Assembly: GCA_936908745.1 (NCBI GenBank) | Contig: CAKZFX010000021.1 | Coordinates: 62,001 to 126,000, forward strand | Direction of reading: 5' to 3' | DNA from: an uncultured Chitinophagaceae bacterium | Lineage (GTDB): Bacteria; Bacteroidota; Bacteroidia; Chitinophagales; Chitinophagaceae | Length of the DNA: 64,000 nt | In this document: positions 1-9,611 of the stretch, in pieces | How the letters are laid out: each line of letters opens with the position of its first letter | Position numbering within the stretch: position 1 is the first letter of the stretch | Made by a program: the position numbers and the translations under genes | The notes under the pieces: model-generated | Told to the model about the DNA's origin: nothing | What the model saw: only the letters and a program-made list of their open reading frames with translations | The model's database searches: none

Positions 1-1003
1 CAGCAGCGATCCATTTGGAAGGCTCTTCTTTTGCAAAATATTTCTCAATACTGTTTTTAGCGCTGAGACTGTCACCCGACGCTTCGTAAGCGTAAGCGAT
101 CAGTTTATACAAACGGGGTTGTGCATCCTCCTTTTCATTTTTCAGTAATTCTTTGGCAGAAGCAATGGCAGCATTGTAATCTCCGGCGAGGTAGAGCATA
201 TCGGTCCAGCGATAATCGTTTTCTATTGATTTATCTGCATTGGCGATATAGGCAGAGAGATATTTCCTGGCCTCTTTTGTATCACGATAGTAATAGTGAT
301 CATACAATTCATCCAGCACCGGCACATATGTCGAATCAATCTCGTATGCTTTGTTGAAATGCTCCATATAGATGGATGTATTCTTCTGCGTTACAAATAT
401 TTTTCCCATCAGGTAATGAGCTTGCAGGTTGGAAGGGTCTTTCTCCAATGCATCTTTATATGCTAAATAAGCATTAGAACCATCGCCCAGCTTGCGATAT
501 GCCTTTCCTCTCAGCACATCCATTTCAGCGTTCTTCTTATCCTTATTCGATGCCATGTCCAGCACGGCCAAGGCTTTTTTTGCATCGCCTTTCTCTGCAT
601 CTATATACGCTTCGGCAATCGTCATCAGCAGCAGGGGATTTTTTTTCGTTTTACGGTCTTCCAGTAATTGATCAAAAAACGTATCTGCTTCGGTTGTATT
701 TCCGATACCTAATAAATATCTTCCATACGCAATATGATTCATTGGTTCCGTGCCGGGTATCGCTTCGTGATGCGATTCTACAAACTGTGTAGCTTCTTCT
801 TTTTTATCCTGTTCAAAATAAGTTTTGATCAGCAGGTAATTCAACTCAGCATCATGTGCGGGGTCCGCTACTTTTTGCTCCAGCAGTTGTTCAGCACTTG
901 CATAACGTTCATTATACAATAGATCTTTTACCTCTGCTATGTCTTGTGCACTTATAGTCATTGACACAGATAGCAGAACAGGCAGTATCGCCATTCTTTT
1001 CAT
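1..1003 (-). CDS. TPR-repeat exported protein, 3' end outside window
   Basis: An open frame runs leftward from ATG at 1003 to the window edge without a stop, giving about 334 codons. It begins with a signal peptide (MKRMAILPVLLSVSMTISAQ) and continues as helical pairs with tetratricopeptide spacing, for example LAYKDALEKDPSNLQAHYLM. The family are scaffolds for protein contacts; here the protein is probably periplasmic. The ATG lies 3 nt after the stop of the stress-protein gene, so the two are probably cotranscribed. The partner and exact role cannot be told from the sequence. The gene is truncated only by the window. Confidence 0.8.
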   Translation of the reverse strand, partial: MKRMAILPVLLSVSMTISAQDIAEVKDLLYNERYASAEQLLEQKVADPAHDAELNYLLIKTYFEQDKKEEATQFVESHHEAIPGTEPMNHIAYGRYLLGIGNTTEADTFFDQLLEDRKTKKNPLLLMTIAEAYIDAEKGDAKKALAVLDMASNKDKKNAEMDVLRGKAYRKLGDGSNAYLAYKDALEKDPSNLQAHYLMGKIFVTQKNTSIYMEHFNKAYEIDSTYVPVLDELYDHYYYRDTKEARKYLSAYIANADKSIENDYRWTDMLYLAGDYNAAIASAKELLKNEKEDAQPRLYKLIAYAYEASGDSLSAKNSIEKYFAKEEPSKWIAA

Positions 1004-1006
1004 ATG

Positions 1007-1885
1007 TTACTCGTTTAGAGGTGACAGAATCGGTTGATGAGGCGCTATCGTCAGTACGGGTATGGTAGATTCTTTGTATAAGTATTTTCCAAAAAGGCGG
1101 CTTAACCAGCCTTTTAAAACAGATTCTTTGCCGGGGTTCACTACAATAAGATCCGCTTTTACATTTTTTGCATACGCCAATGTGCCGCTTCCTTTCTCTT
1201 CTTCTTCACCGGTTGAAAAGTAAACCTTCACATCTGTGTGATCTTTGATCAACTGGTAAGCTCTTGTAAGGCATTTTGAATTCTGCTGACCGGCTTCTTC
1301 CGAATTGGTTTTTTTTCCCATCAGGTGAACGATGCCATTGAATTTTCTTGCTAAGAAAGTAGCAACGGTCAGTTTGCGTACCGGCAGGAAATCATCCACC
1401 GGCACCACTATATTTTGCAAATGACGTAAATCAAACTTCCTGGTAACGGTCAAAATAGGACACTGTGTTTGCTGCGAAAGCAAATCAACATTCACCTGTT
1501 GCACCAATGCGCCAAAAAAACGTTTACGATGACGGGGTATCAGTACAAGATCAATATGCTTTGCAATAATGAGATCTTTCATCACCTGCTGCCAACTGCC
1601 TAATGACACAGTTGTTTCCATCAGCAACCCGTCTTTTAACTGTGAATTGTACCTGCTTATAAGATGTTTCATTTTCAATTCCGCCTGGTCGGTCGTTGAA
1701 TTGAAAAGAGAACCTGCAAAATGCCCGTCGTATAAAAAAGGGATGGCTGTGATCGGCGTCTGAACATGTAACACATGAACATCGCAATTAAACTCGTTGG
1801 CGATCTTAACAGCTTTTTCCATCACCATGTCGGTGTTCCTGTTAAAGTTGACGGGTACTAATATGTGATTAAAAAAACTTTTCAT
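1007..1885 (-). CDS. Tandem universal stress protein (UspA family)
   Basis: 292 residues form two successive Usp domains (about 1-145 and 150-292). Each opens with a beta strand of the type HILVPVNF / NIVVPVDD and ends in a CPILTV / IPVLTI strand, as in Usp folds. I chose MKSFFNHILVPVNF (ATG at 1885) because the frame upstream of it has no Usp character. The nucleotide-binding glycine motif is not clear in either half, so ATP binding is uncertain. It is a cytoplasmic stress protein of unspecified target. The stop is 3 nt before the TPR gene, which suggests an operon. Confidence 0.85.
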   Translation of the reverse strand: MKSFFNHILVPVNFNRNTDMVMEKAVKIANEFNCDVHVLHVQTPITAIPFLYDGHFAGSLFNSTTDQAELKMKHLISRYNSQLKDGLLMETTVSLGSWQQVMKDLIIAKHIDLVLIPRHRKRFFGALVQQVNVDLLSQQTQCPILTVTRKFDLRHLQNIVVPVDDFLPVRKLTVATFLARKFNGIVHLMGKKTNSEEAGQQNSKCLTRAYQLIKDHTDVKVYFSTGEEEEKGSGTLAYAKNVKADLIVVNPGKESVLKGWLSRLFGKYLYKESTIPVLTIAPHQPILSPLNE

Positions 1886-1976
1886 AAACAGGCATGGCCA
1901 TGTTTGCAGTTGCAATGTATCATCCAATGGTAAGTATGGAATTAACCTGCAATTAGAAAAGAATTAAAACAGCCGC

Positions 1977-3356
1977 TTATTTCTTTAGCGTAGGAAGAGT
2001 AATGTAGAAAATAGTGCCTTTGTCAGCATTAGACCTGACGTTGATCAACCCTTTATGTAAACTTATAATACGACGAGTCAATGTCAAACCGAGTCCTACG
2101 CCGGGTTTGCCACCTGAGTTGCTGCTCCTGTAAAACGGTTCAAATAAACGGTTTATCTCTTCTTCGGAAATGCTGTCGCTTTTATTGCTGAAAGAGATTT
2201 CAACACGTTCTTTTTGAAAAAGGATCTGCGCCGTTACTTTTCTATCAGGAGAATATTTACAGCCGTTTTCCATGATGTTCTTAAAGGCGCTTTGCAGTAA
2301 GACCGCATTGCCAAATATCATTGCTTCGTTTTCATCTTCAGGCAGTTCAGGAAAATCAAGCTCCACCATATAACTTTTGTCCTGTTTCAACACATCACTG
2401 TGTGCTTTGAACATGATCTCGTCCACCCGTATTTTATCCAGTGAAATAGTGCCGTGTGTACCGGCTTTGGCGATCTCCAGTAAAGTCTTTGTCAATTGCT
2501 GCAATTCTTTGGCATCTTCCAGCACTGAAGCCAGCACCCTTGTGTACTCTTTTTCAGATCTTGCCTGTATCAATGCCACTTCTATCTGGCTGGATATTGA
2601 AGTCAAGGGTGTTGACAATTCATGAGAGGCATTGGAAATAAAACGCCGTTGAATGGCAAAAGACTCTTCGAGACTGTTGAGCAACTCATTAAATGTTTTA
2701 TTCAACTGTGCCAATTCATCCTTTCGCTTGCCGATATACAGCCGCTGTGATAAGTTTTGTGTACTTATTAATTGAACATCATGTATCGTTTCCTTGATCG
2801 GCCGCACGATACTCCGTGAAAATACGTAGCCGATGATCAGTGTAATCAACACGGCCATCGGGAAGAAAAAGAAGAAGACTCTTTTGAGATCATTCATATA
2901 TTTCTCCCCTGTTATATTCTCAGCGGCCACCACCATGATAAAAGGCCGTTCATGCCTGTCAAAATAGATACAGACATTTTTGCGGCCATAGGCTTTGTAT
3001 TGGTAGTCGCCATCCTCTTTACCAACCGCTCCCAACCATGCGGTGTCGGGAATAACAGCCGTTGTGGTCGTATCATGATACTCGTATAAAAGCTGGAAAC
3101 TGGTATCGTAGATGTTGACACTTTTATTCAATAAAGCCGCCGGTGATTTTTCATCCAGCACTTTCATCAGGCCGGTTGTGTCATTACTTAATACGCGGTA
3201 TAAATAAGCCGTGCGGGCAGCACGGGTCTTTAAGCGTTTGTTGAATTCGCCCTGCACGTTTTGCTGGCTTACGTTATAAATAATTAATCCCATCGCCAGC
3301 AGGATACCTGATACCAGCAATGCAAAAATTAAATTAATACGTAAGGAGAGTTTCAT
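1977..3356 (-). CDS. Membrane sensor histidine kinase (HAMP, HisKA, HATPase)
   Basis: 459 residues. Two membrane segments (about 7-27 and 160-182) flank a periplasmic sensor region. A HAMP segment follows (about 183-235), then the HisKA box FISNASHELSTPLTS with phospho-acceptor His245. The C-terminal ATPase has the N box (ENGCKYSPD) and a G2 box (GVGLGLTL). The start overlaps the stop of the OmpR-type regulator by 4 nt (ATGA), so the two are translated together and form a cognate pair. The signal sensed is unknown. Architecture resembles CusS/ArlS-type kinases. Confidence 0.9.
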   Translation of the reverse strand: MKLSLRINLIFALLVSGILLAMGLIIYNVSQQNVQGEFNKRLKTRAARTAYLYRVLSNDTTGLMKVLDEKSPAALLNKSVNIYDTSFQLLYEYHDTTTTAVIPDTAWLGAVGKEDGDYQYKAYGRKNVCIYFDRHERPFIMVVAAENITGEKYMNDLKRVFFFFFPMAVLITLIIGYVFSRSIVRPIKETIHDVQLISTQNLSQRLYIGKRKDELAQLNKTFNELLNSLEESFAIQRRFISNASHELSTPLTSISSQIEVALIQARSEKEYTRVLASVLEDAKELQQLTKTLLEIAKAGTHGTISLDKIRVDEIMFKAHSDVLKQDKSYMVELDFPELPEDENEAMIFGNAVLLQSAFKNIMENGCKYSPDRKVTAQILFQKERVEISFSNKSDSISEEEINRLFEPFYRSSNSGGKPGVGLGLTLTRRIISLHKGLINVRSNADKGTIFYITLPTLKK

Positions 3357-4045
3357 CCGGTTTTATCTTTCAAAACATATCCCATACCCACTTGTGTGTG
3401 TATCAAGGGCTCATCAAATCCTTTATCAATCTTTTTACGAAGATAGTTGACATAGACATCAATCACATTGGTACGGGTATCAAAATCAATGTCCCAAACA
3501 TTCAATGCGATATCCGCCCTTGACACCACCCTGTTTTTATTGCGTAAAAAATATTCCAGCAACTGGAATTCTTTGGCCGTGAGTGAAATCAACTGGTCGT
3601 TTCTTTTCACTTCCTTGCTGTCGAGGTTCATCACAAGGTCACCGGCTTGCAACATCGTGCCTACGGCTACATTGGAATGCAATCTTTTTAATAAGGCACG
3701 GATACGCACCAGTAATTCACGGAAGTCAAAGGGTTTAATGATATAATCGTCCGCACCGGCATCAAAACCTTCGATCTTATCTTCCACCGCATTCATGGCA
3801 GTAAGCATGATAACGGGAACCGATTCATTGATCTGGCGGATGGTTTTGCAAAGTTCATAACCATTGATACCGGGAAGGTTGATATCAAGGATCACCAATT
3901 GCCATGGCTGGGCTTTAAACATTTTCAAGCCGATATTGCCATCATAGGCCACTTCTGCTTCAAATGAATTTTCGATAAGCCCTTGTTTCAACGCATCAGC
4001 GATCTTTTTCTCATCCTCAACGATGAGTATACTAATATCCTGCAT
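3353..4045 (-). CDS. OmpR/PhoB-family response regulator
   Basis: 230 residues. The receiver domain (1-120) has the acidic pocket D11/E12, phospho-acceptor Asp54 (VILDINLPG) and Lys104 (YIIKPF). The C-terminal winged helix (about 128-228) includes LTAKEFQLLEYFLRNKN and the DVYVNYLRKKID recognition helix. It is the cytoplasmic partner of the downstream kinase, joined by a 4-nt overlap. Targets are not evident here; no clear direct repeats were seen in its own short upstream region (4046-4080). Confidence 0.92.
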   Translation of the reverse strand: MQDISILIVEDEKKIADALKQGLIENSFEAEVAYDGNIGLKMFKAQPWQLVILDINLPGINGYELCKTIRQINESVPVIMLTAMNAVEDKIEGFDAGADDYIIKPFDFRELLVRIRALLKRLHSNVAVGTMLQAGDLVMNLDSKEVKRNDQLISLTAKEFQLLEYFLRNKNRVVSRADIALNVWDIDFDTRTNVIDVYVNYLRKKIDKGFDEPLIHTQVGMGYVLKDKTG

Positions 4046-4080
4046 GAAAGACTGTTATGGTTTTATGTAAATGTAATTGA

Positions 4081-5631
4081 TTAAATGCTTAGTTGTTGCC
4101 CGTTGTCATCATAAACAACCTGGTAAAGATCTGTACGGCGGTCTGTCCATGTCTGCACACTGCCCAATTCCCTGTTTCTTTTCAGCAGGTTCATATCCAG
4201 TTCCTGTACGATAGCCGTTTCTACATTGGCCGGTGCTTCTGCTGCCAATGCCTCGCGGTGAAATTCAATATCACTGGGGGTAAGGATACAGGATTGCGCA
4301 TAATGGATATCAAGATTGTCCACATTCGGAAGATTGCCAACCGCTCCTGTGGCCACTACATATAGTTGGTTTTCGATCGCCCGGGCCTGGCTGCAATAAC
4401 GCACCCGCAGGTACGATCTCCGTTCATCGGTATTGAATGGCACAAATAAAATCCGGGCCCCTTTGCTGGCAGCAATACGTGGCAATTCGGGAAACTCCAC
4501 ATCATAACAAATGGCAATCGCCACCTTACCACAGTCTGTATTGAAAACCTTTATTTCATTGCCCGGCTGCACACCCCACCACTTCCTTTCATGCGGTGTG
4601 ATATGCACTTTCAACTGTCTTCCAAATGTGCCGTCCCTTTTAAAAAGATAAGAAGCATTGTAAAGATTATTATCCTCGATAATAAAATGAGAACCGCCGA
4701 TAATATTCACATTATACTTTACGGCCAGTTGCGTAAACATTTGTATATACTTCGGGGTAAACTGGTCTAATTCTCGAACAGCATCCGCCGGTTTCTTTTT
4801 GGGCAAAAATGTAAGCAATTGCATGGTCAGCAATTCAGGAAACACAACAAAGTCTGAACGGTAGTCTGAAGCCACATCTACAAAATACTCGCAGTTGTCT
4901 GCAAAATCCTGGAAATTTTTGATCATCCGCATCTGGTACTGGATGCAACACACCCGCACATAGGGATCATTCTTTTGCAGGCCATTTGTTTTTGGCGCAT
5001 ACAATAAGTTGCTCCATTCAAGAAAAGTCCCATAACCTTTTGACTCTTTATCGTTCGGCAAATAATCCGGGAGCAAACGCTTTAATACAAACCCATTTGA
5101 CAACTGCGCTGTCAATACCGGATCATAGAGCTTTTTATCGATCACCTCCTGCACATATTCTTCCACGTTCATCTTTGCCGAATACTTATGAAAATCAGGC
5201 AGGCGGCCGCCGATCAAAATATTTTTCAGGTTCAGTTCACGTACCAGCTTCTTTCTCGACTCGTATAAACGTCTCGCCAGTTTCATGGAACGATATTCGG
5301 GATGCACCATAATTTCCATACCATACAATGTATCGCCATCAGGATCATGGTTGGTGATAAAACCTTTATTCGTTAACTCATTCCAGCTTGCGGTATCAGA
5401 ATAATCAGCTCTTTTGATAATAAGACTGCAGGAAGAAGCTACAATAGCTCCATTGTAAACGATACAAAATTGTCCTTGCGGAAAAATGGAAAGAATGCTG
5501 TCAAACTGTTGCTGGCTCCACGGCTTCATACCGGGAAAACAATCCAGTTGCAATTGACAGATCGCTTTATAATCCGATTTTTTAATATTCCTGCTTCTCA
5601 CTTTTGTCTTTGTCTGCGATGATGGACTCAT
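4081..5631 (-). CDS. GNAT acetyltransferase fused to a nitrilase-family amidohydrolase
   Basis: 516 residues with two enzyme domains. Residues 12-180 are a GNAT fold (substrate/CoA region around YGMEIMVHPEYRSMKLARRLYE). Residues 225-510 are a carbon-nitrogen hydrolase with the expected triad: Glu266 (FVVFPELL), Lys341 (LKVHITPHE) and Cys375 (AIAICYDVEFPEL). Such fusions are known in Bacteroidota, but I know of no established substrate. A reasonable inference is acylation and amide hydrolysis of the same small molecule. It stands alone on the minus strand, 35 nt upstream of the regulator gene at 4045. Confidence 0.88.
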   Translation of the reverse strand: MSPSSQTKTKVRSRNIKKSDYKAICQLQLDCFPGMKPWSQQQFDSILSIFPQGQFCIVYNGAIVASSCSLIIKRADYSDTASWNELTNKGFITNHDPDGDTLYGMEIMVHPEYRSMKLARRLYESRKKLVRELNLKNILIGGRLPDFHKYSAKMNVEEYVQEVIDKKLYDPVLTAQLSNGFVLKRLLPDYLPNDKESKGYGTFLEWSNLLYAPKTNGLQKNDPYVRVCCIQYQMRMIKNFQDFADNCEYFVDVASDYRSDFVVFPELLTMQLLTFLPKKKPADAVRELDQFTPKYIQMFTQLAVKYNVNIIGGSHFIIEDNNLYNASYLFKRDGTFGRQLKVHITPHERKWWGVQPGNEIKVFNTDCGKVAIAICYDVEFPELPRIAASKGARILFVPFNTDERRSYLRVRYCSQARAIENQLYVVATGAVGNLPNVDNLDIHYAQSCILTPSDIEFHREALAAEAPANVETAIVQELDMNLLKRNRELGSVQTWTDRRTDLYQVVYDDNGQQLSI

Positions 5632-5785
5632 AATATCTTCTTTTTAATAGTGCCTTGCTAAACGGCCAAAGTAACGACCGCCAGTTTGGAGGCTGATTAA
5701 ACTCATATTAAAAGCGTATTAATATGTTAGTTTCTGTTGCTTACCGCTTAATCCTTATACAGTTACCAATGTTCGCCCGTTGATT

Positions 5786-5793
5786 TATCTTTG
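5786..5793 (+). promoter_or_regulatory. Bacteroidota -7 box for trmD
   Basis: TATCTTTG matches the TAnnTTTG -7 consensus and ends 5 nt before the trmD ATG at 5798. Transcription would begin at or next to the start codon, so the mRNA may be leaderless. A clear TTTG -33 box is not visible. Confidence 0.5.
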
Positions 5794-5797
5794 TATA

Positions 5798-6475
5798 ATG
5801 AGAATTGACATTCTTACCGTTTTGCCGGAACTGCTCGAAAGCCCTTTGCAGCACAGTATTATGAAAAGGGCGCAGGAAAAAGGGCTGCTGACCGTGGAAG
5901 TGCATCACCTACGCAAATGGGCCGTAAATGAATACGGGCAGGTAGATGATTACCAATATGGCGGCGGTGCGGGCATGGTAATGATGTGCGAGCCTTTGGC
6001 AAAAGCGATTGAAGAACTGTCTGCAAACAGGAAATATGATGAGATCATCTTCCTGACACCCGACGGCGATGTGCTGAACCAGCAAACCGCCAACACACTT
6101 TCCCTCAAAGAAAACCTGCTTTTTATCTGCGGGCATTACAAAGGCATTGACCAGCGCATCCGCGATCACTTTGTGACCAAAGAAATTTCCATTGGCGATT
6201 TTGTATTGAGCGGCGGCGAATTACCGGCGGCTATTTTAGTGGATGCTATTGGTCGTTTACTCCCCGGTGTGCTGAACGATGAAACATCAGCTCTTTTTGA
6301 CTCCTTCCAGGACAACTTACTGGCACCACCTGTTTATACAAGACCTGAGGACTTCCGGGGCTGGAAAGTACCTGATATCTTAATGAGCGGCAATCATAAA
6401 CTGATAGATGAATGGCGGCATGAACAGTCATTGAGCCGTACACAGGAGAAAAGACCTGATTTATTAAAAGATTAG
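5798..6475 (+). CDS. trmD: tRNA (guanine-37-N1)-methyltransferase
   Basis: 225 residues, the normal size. It methylates G37 of tRNAs reading CCN/CUN/CGG codons, using SAM, and prevents +1 frameshifting. The N-terminal [11 protein letters not shown] and the deep-knot SAM site ([10 protein letters not shown], then [15 protein letters not shown]) are characteristic. I chose ATG 5798 rather than the upstream in-frame start because MRIDI is the conserved family beginning and a -7 box lies just before it. It is monocistronic here, without the usual rimM/rplS neighbours. Confidence 0.95.
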   Translation: MRIDILTVLPELLESPLQHSIMKRAQEKGLLTVEVHHLRKWAVNEYGQVDDYQYGGGAGMVMMCEPLAKAIEELSANRKYDEIIFLTPDGDVLNQQTANTLSLKENLLFICGHYKGIDQRIRDHFVTKEISIGDFVLSGGELPAAILVDAIGRLLPGVLNDETSALFDSFQDNLLAPPVYTRPEDFRGWKVPDILMSGNHKLIDEWRHEQSLSRTQEKRPDLLKD

Positions 6476-6702
6476 TTCACCCGGCTGTTAATAACAACAG
6501 ACCGTCATAATCAATAAAATCAATGATTTAGCGTTTATAGCGCAGCGGCGGTAAAATCCCATTACAAAACAATTACATAATAGTTCAGGGAATAGTGTAA
6601 TTTTATGCCCTCGCAGCAAATCATTTTACCTGAAAATCAACGAATTAACCGATTTTTAAACCTCCGGCTCGCCGGGATTTAACTGAAAGAATTGTATAAG
6701 CA

Positions 6703-7740
6703 ATGAAGGCTCTTACCACCATTACAGATCCGGTGTATATTCCCAAAGAAAATTTCAGCAGGTATGAACGTTTCTGGTTGAAGTACATTAATGATAAAAG
6801 GGACCTTCCTTTTATCCATTTATTGACAGCCATTCACATCCTTGTGCTGCCGGTGGCGATCCTGCTTTACACACCGCTTTTGCAGGGCTGGGCCTGGTGG
6901 TTGCTCTATATTCCTTACTTCTATGTTTCACAGATGTACTTCAAAGGTCGTTTTGGGCTGATGCTGCATTGTATCAGTCACCGCAAACTGTTTAAGAAAG
7001 GCTATACATGGATTTATAACTGGATCATCTGGGCGGTTTGCCCTTTCTTCGGCCATACGCCTGAAACCTATTTTGTGCACCACATGGCCATGCACCACGT
7101 AGAAAATAATATGGAAGATGATGCAAGCAGTACGCTTCCTTATCGCAGGGACAGTCTTCGCGGATTTGCCAGCTATGTAACCCGTTTCTTATTCCTCGGT
7201 TTCCGTGATACGTTTATGTATCTCTTTACCCGCAAGCGTAAGAAATTCTATATGCGTCTCTCCTACGGCGAAATTTCATTCTATCTTTTTTGTGTCGGTA
7301 TGTGCTTTGTAAACCTGAAAGCAACGCTGGCTATCTTCATCATACCATTTGTATTTGCCCGTGTGGTGATGATGCTGGGCAACTGGGCGCAACATGCATT
7401 TGTGGATCCTAAAGACCCGGAAGATGGCAATACGATCAACTGTATCAACACCAAATACAACCAGATGTGCTGGAATGACGGTTATCATGCCGTACACCAT
7501 GCAAGACCTGCGTTGCACTACACAGAAATTCCGGTGGAGTTCATGAAAAACAAAGACAAATTCGCTGAGAAAAAAATACTGGTGTTCGATGGTATTCACT
7601 ATCTCCACATCTTTGTATGGCTGATGACAAAGCGATACGATAAACTCGCAAACAATCTTGTCAACATCAACGGGATGTTCAGCAATGAAGAAGAAGCCAT
7701 CGCCGTGATGAAAGAACGAACAAGAAAAATGACCGCATAG
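6703..7740 (+). CDS. Membrane fatty acid desaturase family protein
   Basis: 345 residues with several hydrophobic stretches (about 38-78, 105-118, 190-225). The di-iron histidine clusters are HCISH (89-93), HHMAMHH (126-132) and HAVHH (262-266), with His231 and His272 nearby. This is the pattern of FA_desaturase enzymes, which insert double bonds or hydroxyls into acyl chains in the membrane. Substrate and regiospecificity cannot be read from sequence. The gene stands alone and is followed at once by a strong terminator. Confidence 0.85.
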   Translation: MKALTTITDPVYIPKENFSRYERFWLKYINDKRDLPFIHLLTAIHILVLPVAILLYTPLLQGWAWWLLYIPYFYVSQMYFKGRFGLMLHCISHRKLFKKGYTWIYNWIIWAVCPFFGHTPETYFVHHMAMHHVENNMEDDASSTLPYRRDSLRGFASYVTRFLFLGFRDTFMYLFTRKRKKFYMRLSYGEISFYLFCVGMCFVNLKATLAIFIIPFVFARVVMMLGNWAQHAFVDPKDPEDGNTINCINTKYNQMCWNDGYHAVHHARPALHYTEIPVEFMKNKDKFAEKKILVFDGIHYLHIFVWLMTKRYDKLANNLVNINGMFSNEEEAIAVMKERTRKMTA

Positions 7741-7741
7741 A

Positions 7742-7763
7742 AAAGAGGCTCCGGCCTCTTTTT
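7742..7763 (+). terminator. Intrinsic terminator after the desaturase gene
   Basis: AGAGGC, a 4-nt loop and GCCTCT followed by a run of T begin just after the desaturase stop. This is a short GC-rich hairpin with a U tract. Confidence 0.8.
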
Positions 7764-7810
7764 CATTTTATATACGCAGACCTGCTTCTTATCTTTATAA
7801 AAAAACAAGC

Positions 7811-9469
7811 ATGGTCACTTTTTCTGTCAGCGGCAACTTTGTAGATATACGGAATAGAGAAATATATCCCGCCACCGTTACGGTGAAAGATGGAAAAATT
7901 GTATCCGTTCTCAAAGCGGATAAAGCGGGTGCTGTTGCAGACAACTATATCCTTCCCGGTTTTATCGATAGCCATGTGCATATAGAAAGCTCCATGCTGG
8001 TGCCTTCGGAATTTGGAAGACTGGCTGTAGTGCATGGCACTGTCGCCACCATCAGCGACCCGCATGAAATAGCCAATGTTTGCGGCGTGGAAGGTGTTCA
8101 GTATATGATTGATAACGGTAAAACTGTTCCGTTCAAATTTCATTTTGGCGCACCAAGCTGTGTGCCTGCTACGGTATTTGAAACAGCAGGTGCGGAAGTG
8201 AATGCAGCGCAGGTAAGAGAATTGCTGGCAAGTGATGATATTTTTTACTTAAGCGAAATGATGAACTTCCCCGGTGTGCTGCACAAAGACCCCGTGGTGA
8301 TGGAAAAAATAAAAGCGGCACACGAGATCGGCAAACCCGTGGATGGTCATGCACCGGGCTTAAGAGGCGAACAGGCGGCACAATACATAGCGGCAGGTAT
8401 CAGTACCGACCATGAATGTTTTACCAAGGAAGAAGCGCTGGACAAACTAAGCGCAGGCATGAAAATCCTGGTCCGTGAAGGAAGCGCTGCCAAAAACTTT
8501 GAAGCCCTGGTTGATCTTTTGAACGATTACCCGGATAGTATCATGTTTTGCAGCGATGATAAACACCCGGACAGCTTGGTGGAAGGACATATCAACCAGT
8601 TATGCGCAAGAGCCGTGGCAAAAGGTATTGATATTTTCAACATACTGAAAGCAGCCTGTGTCAATCCTGTGGAACATTACAAAATGAAAGTCGGTCTTTT
8701 ACAAAAAGGCGATGCGGCTGATTTTATTGTTGTAAAAAATTTGGTTGACTTTGAAGTGTTGAGAACGTATATAGACGGTGCGTTAGTAGCAAACGAAGGA
8801 AAGTCTTTAGTCAGGAGTCGGGAGTCAGGAGTTGAGAGTCAGGAGCCGGGAAAGGCAAACATTATTAACCAGTTTTCTTGCAGTCCCAAAAGCAACATTG
8901 ATTTTGAAGTAACATATAAAGATGAAAATACTTTACAGGTCATTGAAGCCTTAGACGGTCAATTGATCACACCTAAATACACCTGGCAGCCAATAGTAAA
9001 AGATGGATTGATCGTTCCGGATGTTGATAATGATGTGCTGAAAATCGCGGTGGTCAATCGTTACAAAGAAGCGCCGGTGGCAAAAGCCTTTATCAAAAAC
9101 ACAGGATTAAAAAAAGGGGCTATCGCTTCTTCTGTGGCACACGACAGTCATAATATAGTCGTCGTTGGTGTGGATGACGAAAGCATTGCACAAGCGGTCA
9201 ACCTTATCATTGAACACAAAGGCGGTGTCAGTATTGTAGCTGATGAAACAACAATGATCGTTCCATTGCCGGTGGCCGGTTTGATGAGCATTGAAGATGG
9301 CTATAAAGTGGCGCAACAGTATTCTTTGATTGATAAAGCAGCTAAAGAAGCCGGCAGCACATTGACTTCTCCCTACATGACACTTTCATTCATGGCGTTG
9401 CTGGTGATACCGCATTTAAAACTGAGTGACCTCGGCTTGTTTGATGGCGACAGGTTTGAATTTACCTAA
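7811..9469 (+). CDS. ade: Adenine deaminase
   Basis: 552 residues. It converts adenine to hypoxanthine and ammonia in purine salvage. The amidohydrolase fold shows the metal motif [12 protein letters not shown] (His55, His57), the conserved SDPHEIANV, and VDGHAPGL; the C-terminal ade domain contains VVGVDDESI. Around residues 333-347 the family sequence is interrupted by a stretch ([13 protein letters not shown]) encoded by a degenerate GTCAGGAGTCGGGA-type repeat at 8809-8850. This sits at the linker before the C-terminal domain and keeps the frame. A TATCTTTA box (7790-7797) is a possible promoter. Confidence 0.93.
   Translation: MVTFSVSGNFVDIRNREIYPATVTVKDGKIVSVLKADKAGAVADNYILPGFIDSHVHIESSMLVPSEFGRLAVVHGTVATISDPHEIANVCGVEGVQYMIDNGKTVPFKFHFGAPSCVPATVFETAGAEVNAAQVRELLASDDIFYLSEMMNFPGVLHKDPVVMEKIKAAHEIGKPVDGHAPGLRGEQAAQYIAAGISTDHECFTKEEALDKLSAGMKILVREGSAAKNFEALVDLLNDYPDSIMFCSDDKHPDSLVEGHINQLCARAVAKGIDIFNILKAACVNPVEHYKMKVGLLQKGDAADFIVVKNLVDFEVLRTYIDGALVANEGKSLVRSRESGVESQEPGKANIINQFSCSPKSNIDFEVTYKDENTLQVIEALDGQLITPKYTWQPIVKDGLIVPDVDNDVLKIAVVNRYKEAPVAKAFIKNTGLKKGAIASSVAHDSHNIVVVGVDDESIAQAVNLIIEHKGGVSIVADETTMIVPLPVAGLMSIEDGYKVAQQYSLIDKAAKEAGSTLTSPYMTLSFMALLVIPHLKLSDLGLFDGDRFEFT
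8809..8850 (+). repeat. In-frame degenerate GGAGTC repeat inside ade
   Basis: About 42 nt of iterated GTCAGGAGTC / GGGAGTCAGGAGTT / GAGAGTCAGGAGCC. The stretch is unlike the flanking coding sequence and is translated as [13 protein letters not shown] related copy lies in gltX at 59487-59520. Confidence 0.75.
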
Positions 9470-9611
9470 GTGTTTTCTTGTAAGAACTACTTATTATAAA
9501 ACCTCATCTACCAGAAATTGATTAGTTGCGGGTATTGGAGTAACGGATACGGGCCAATTTTCTCCTTGCAGAATACAAATTTTACAGGAGAGAACCAACC
9601 CCATACCATCT

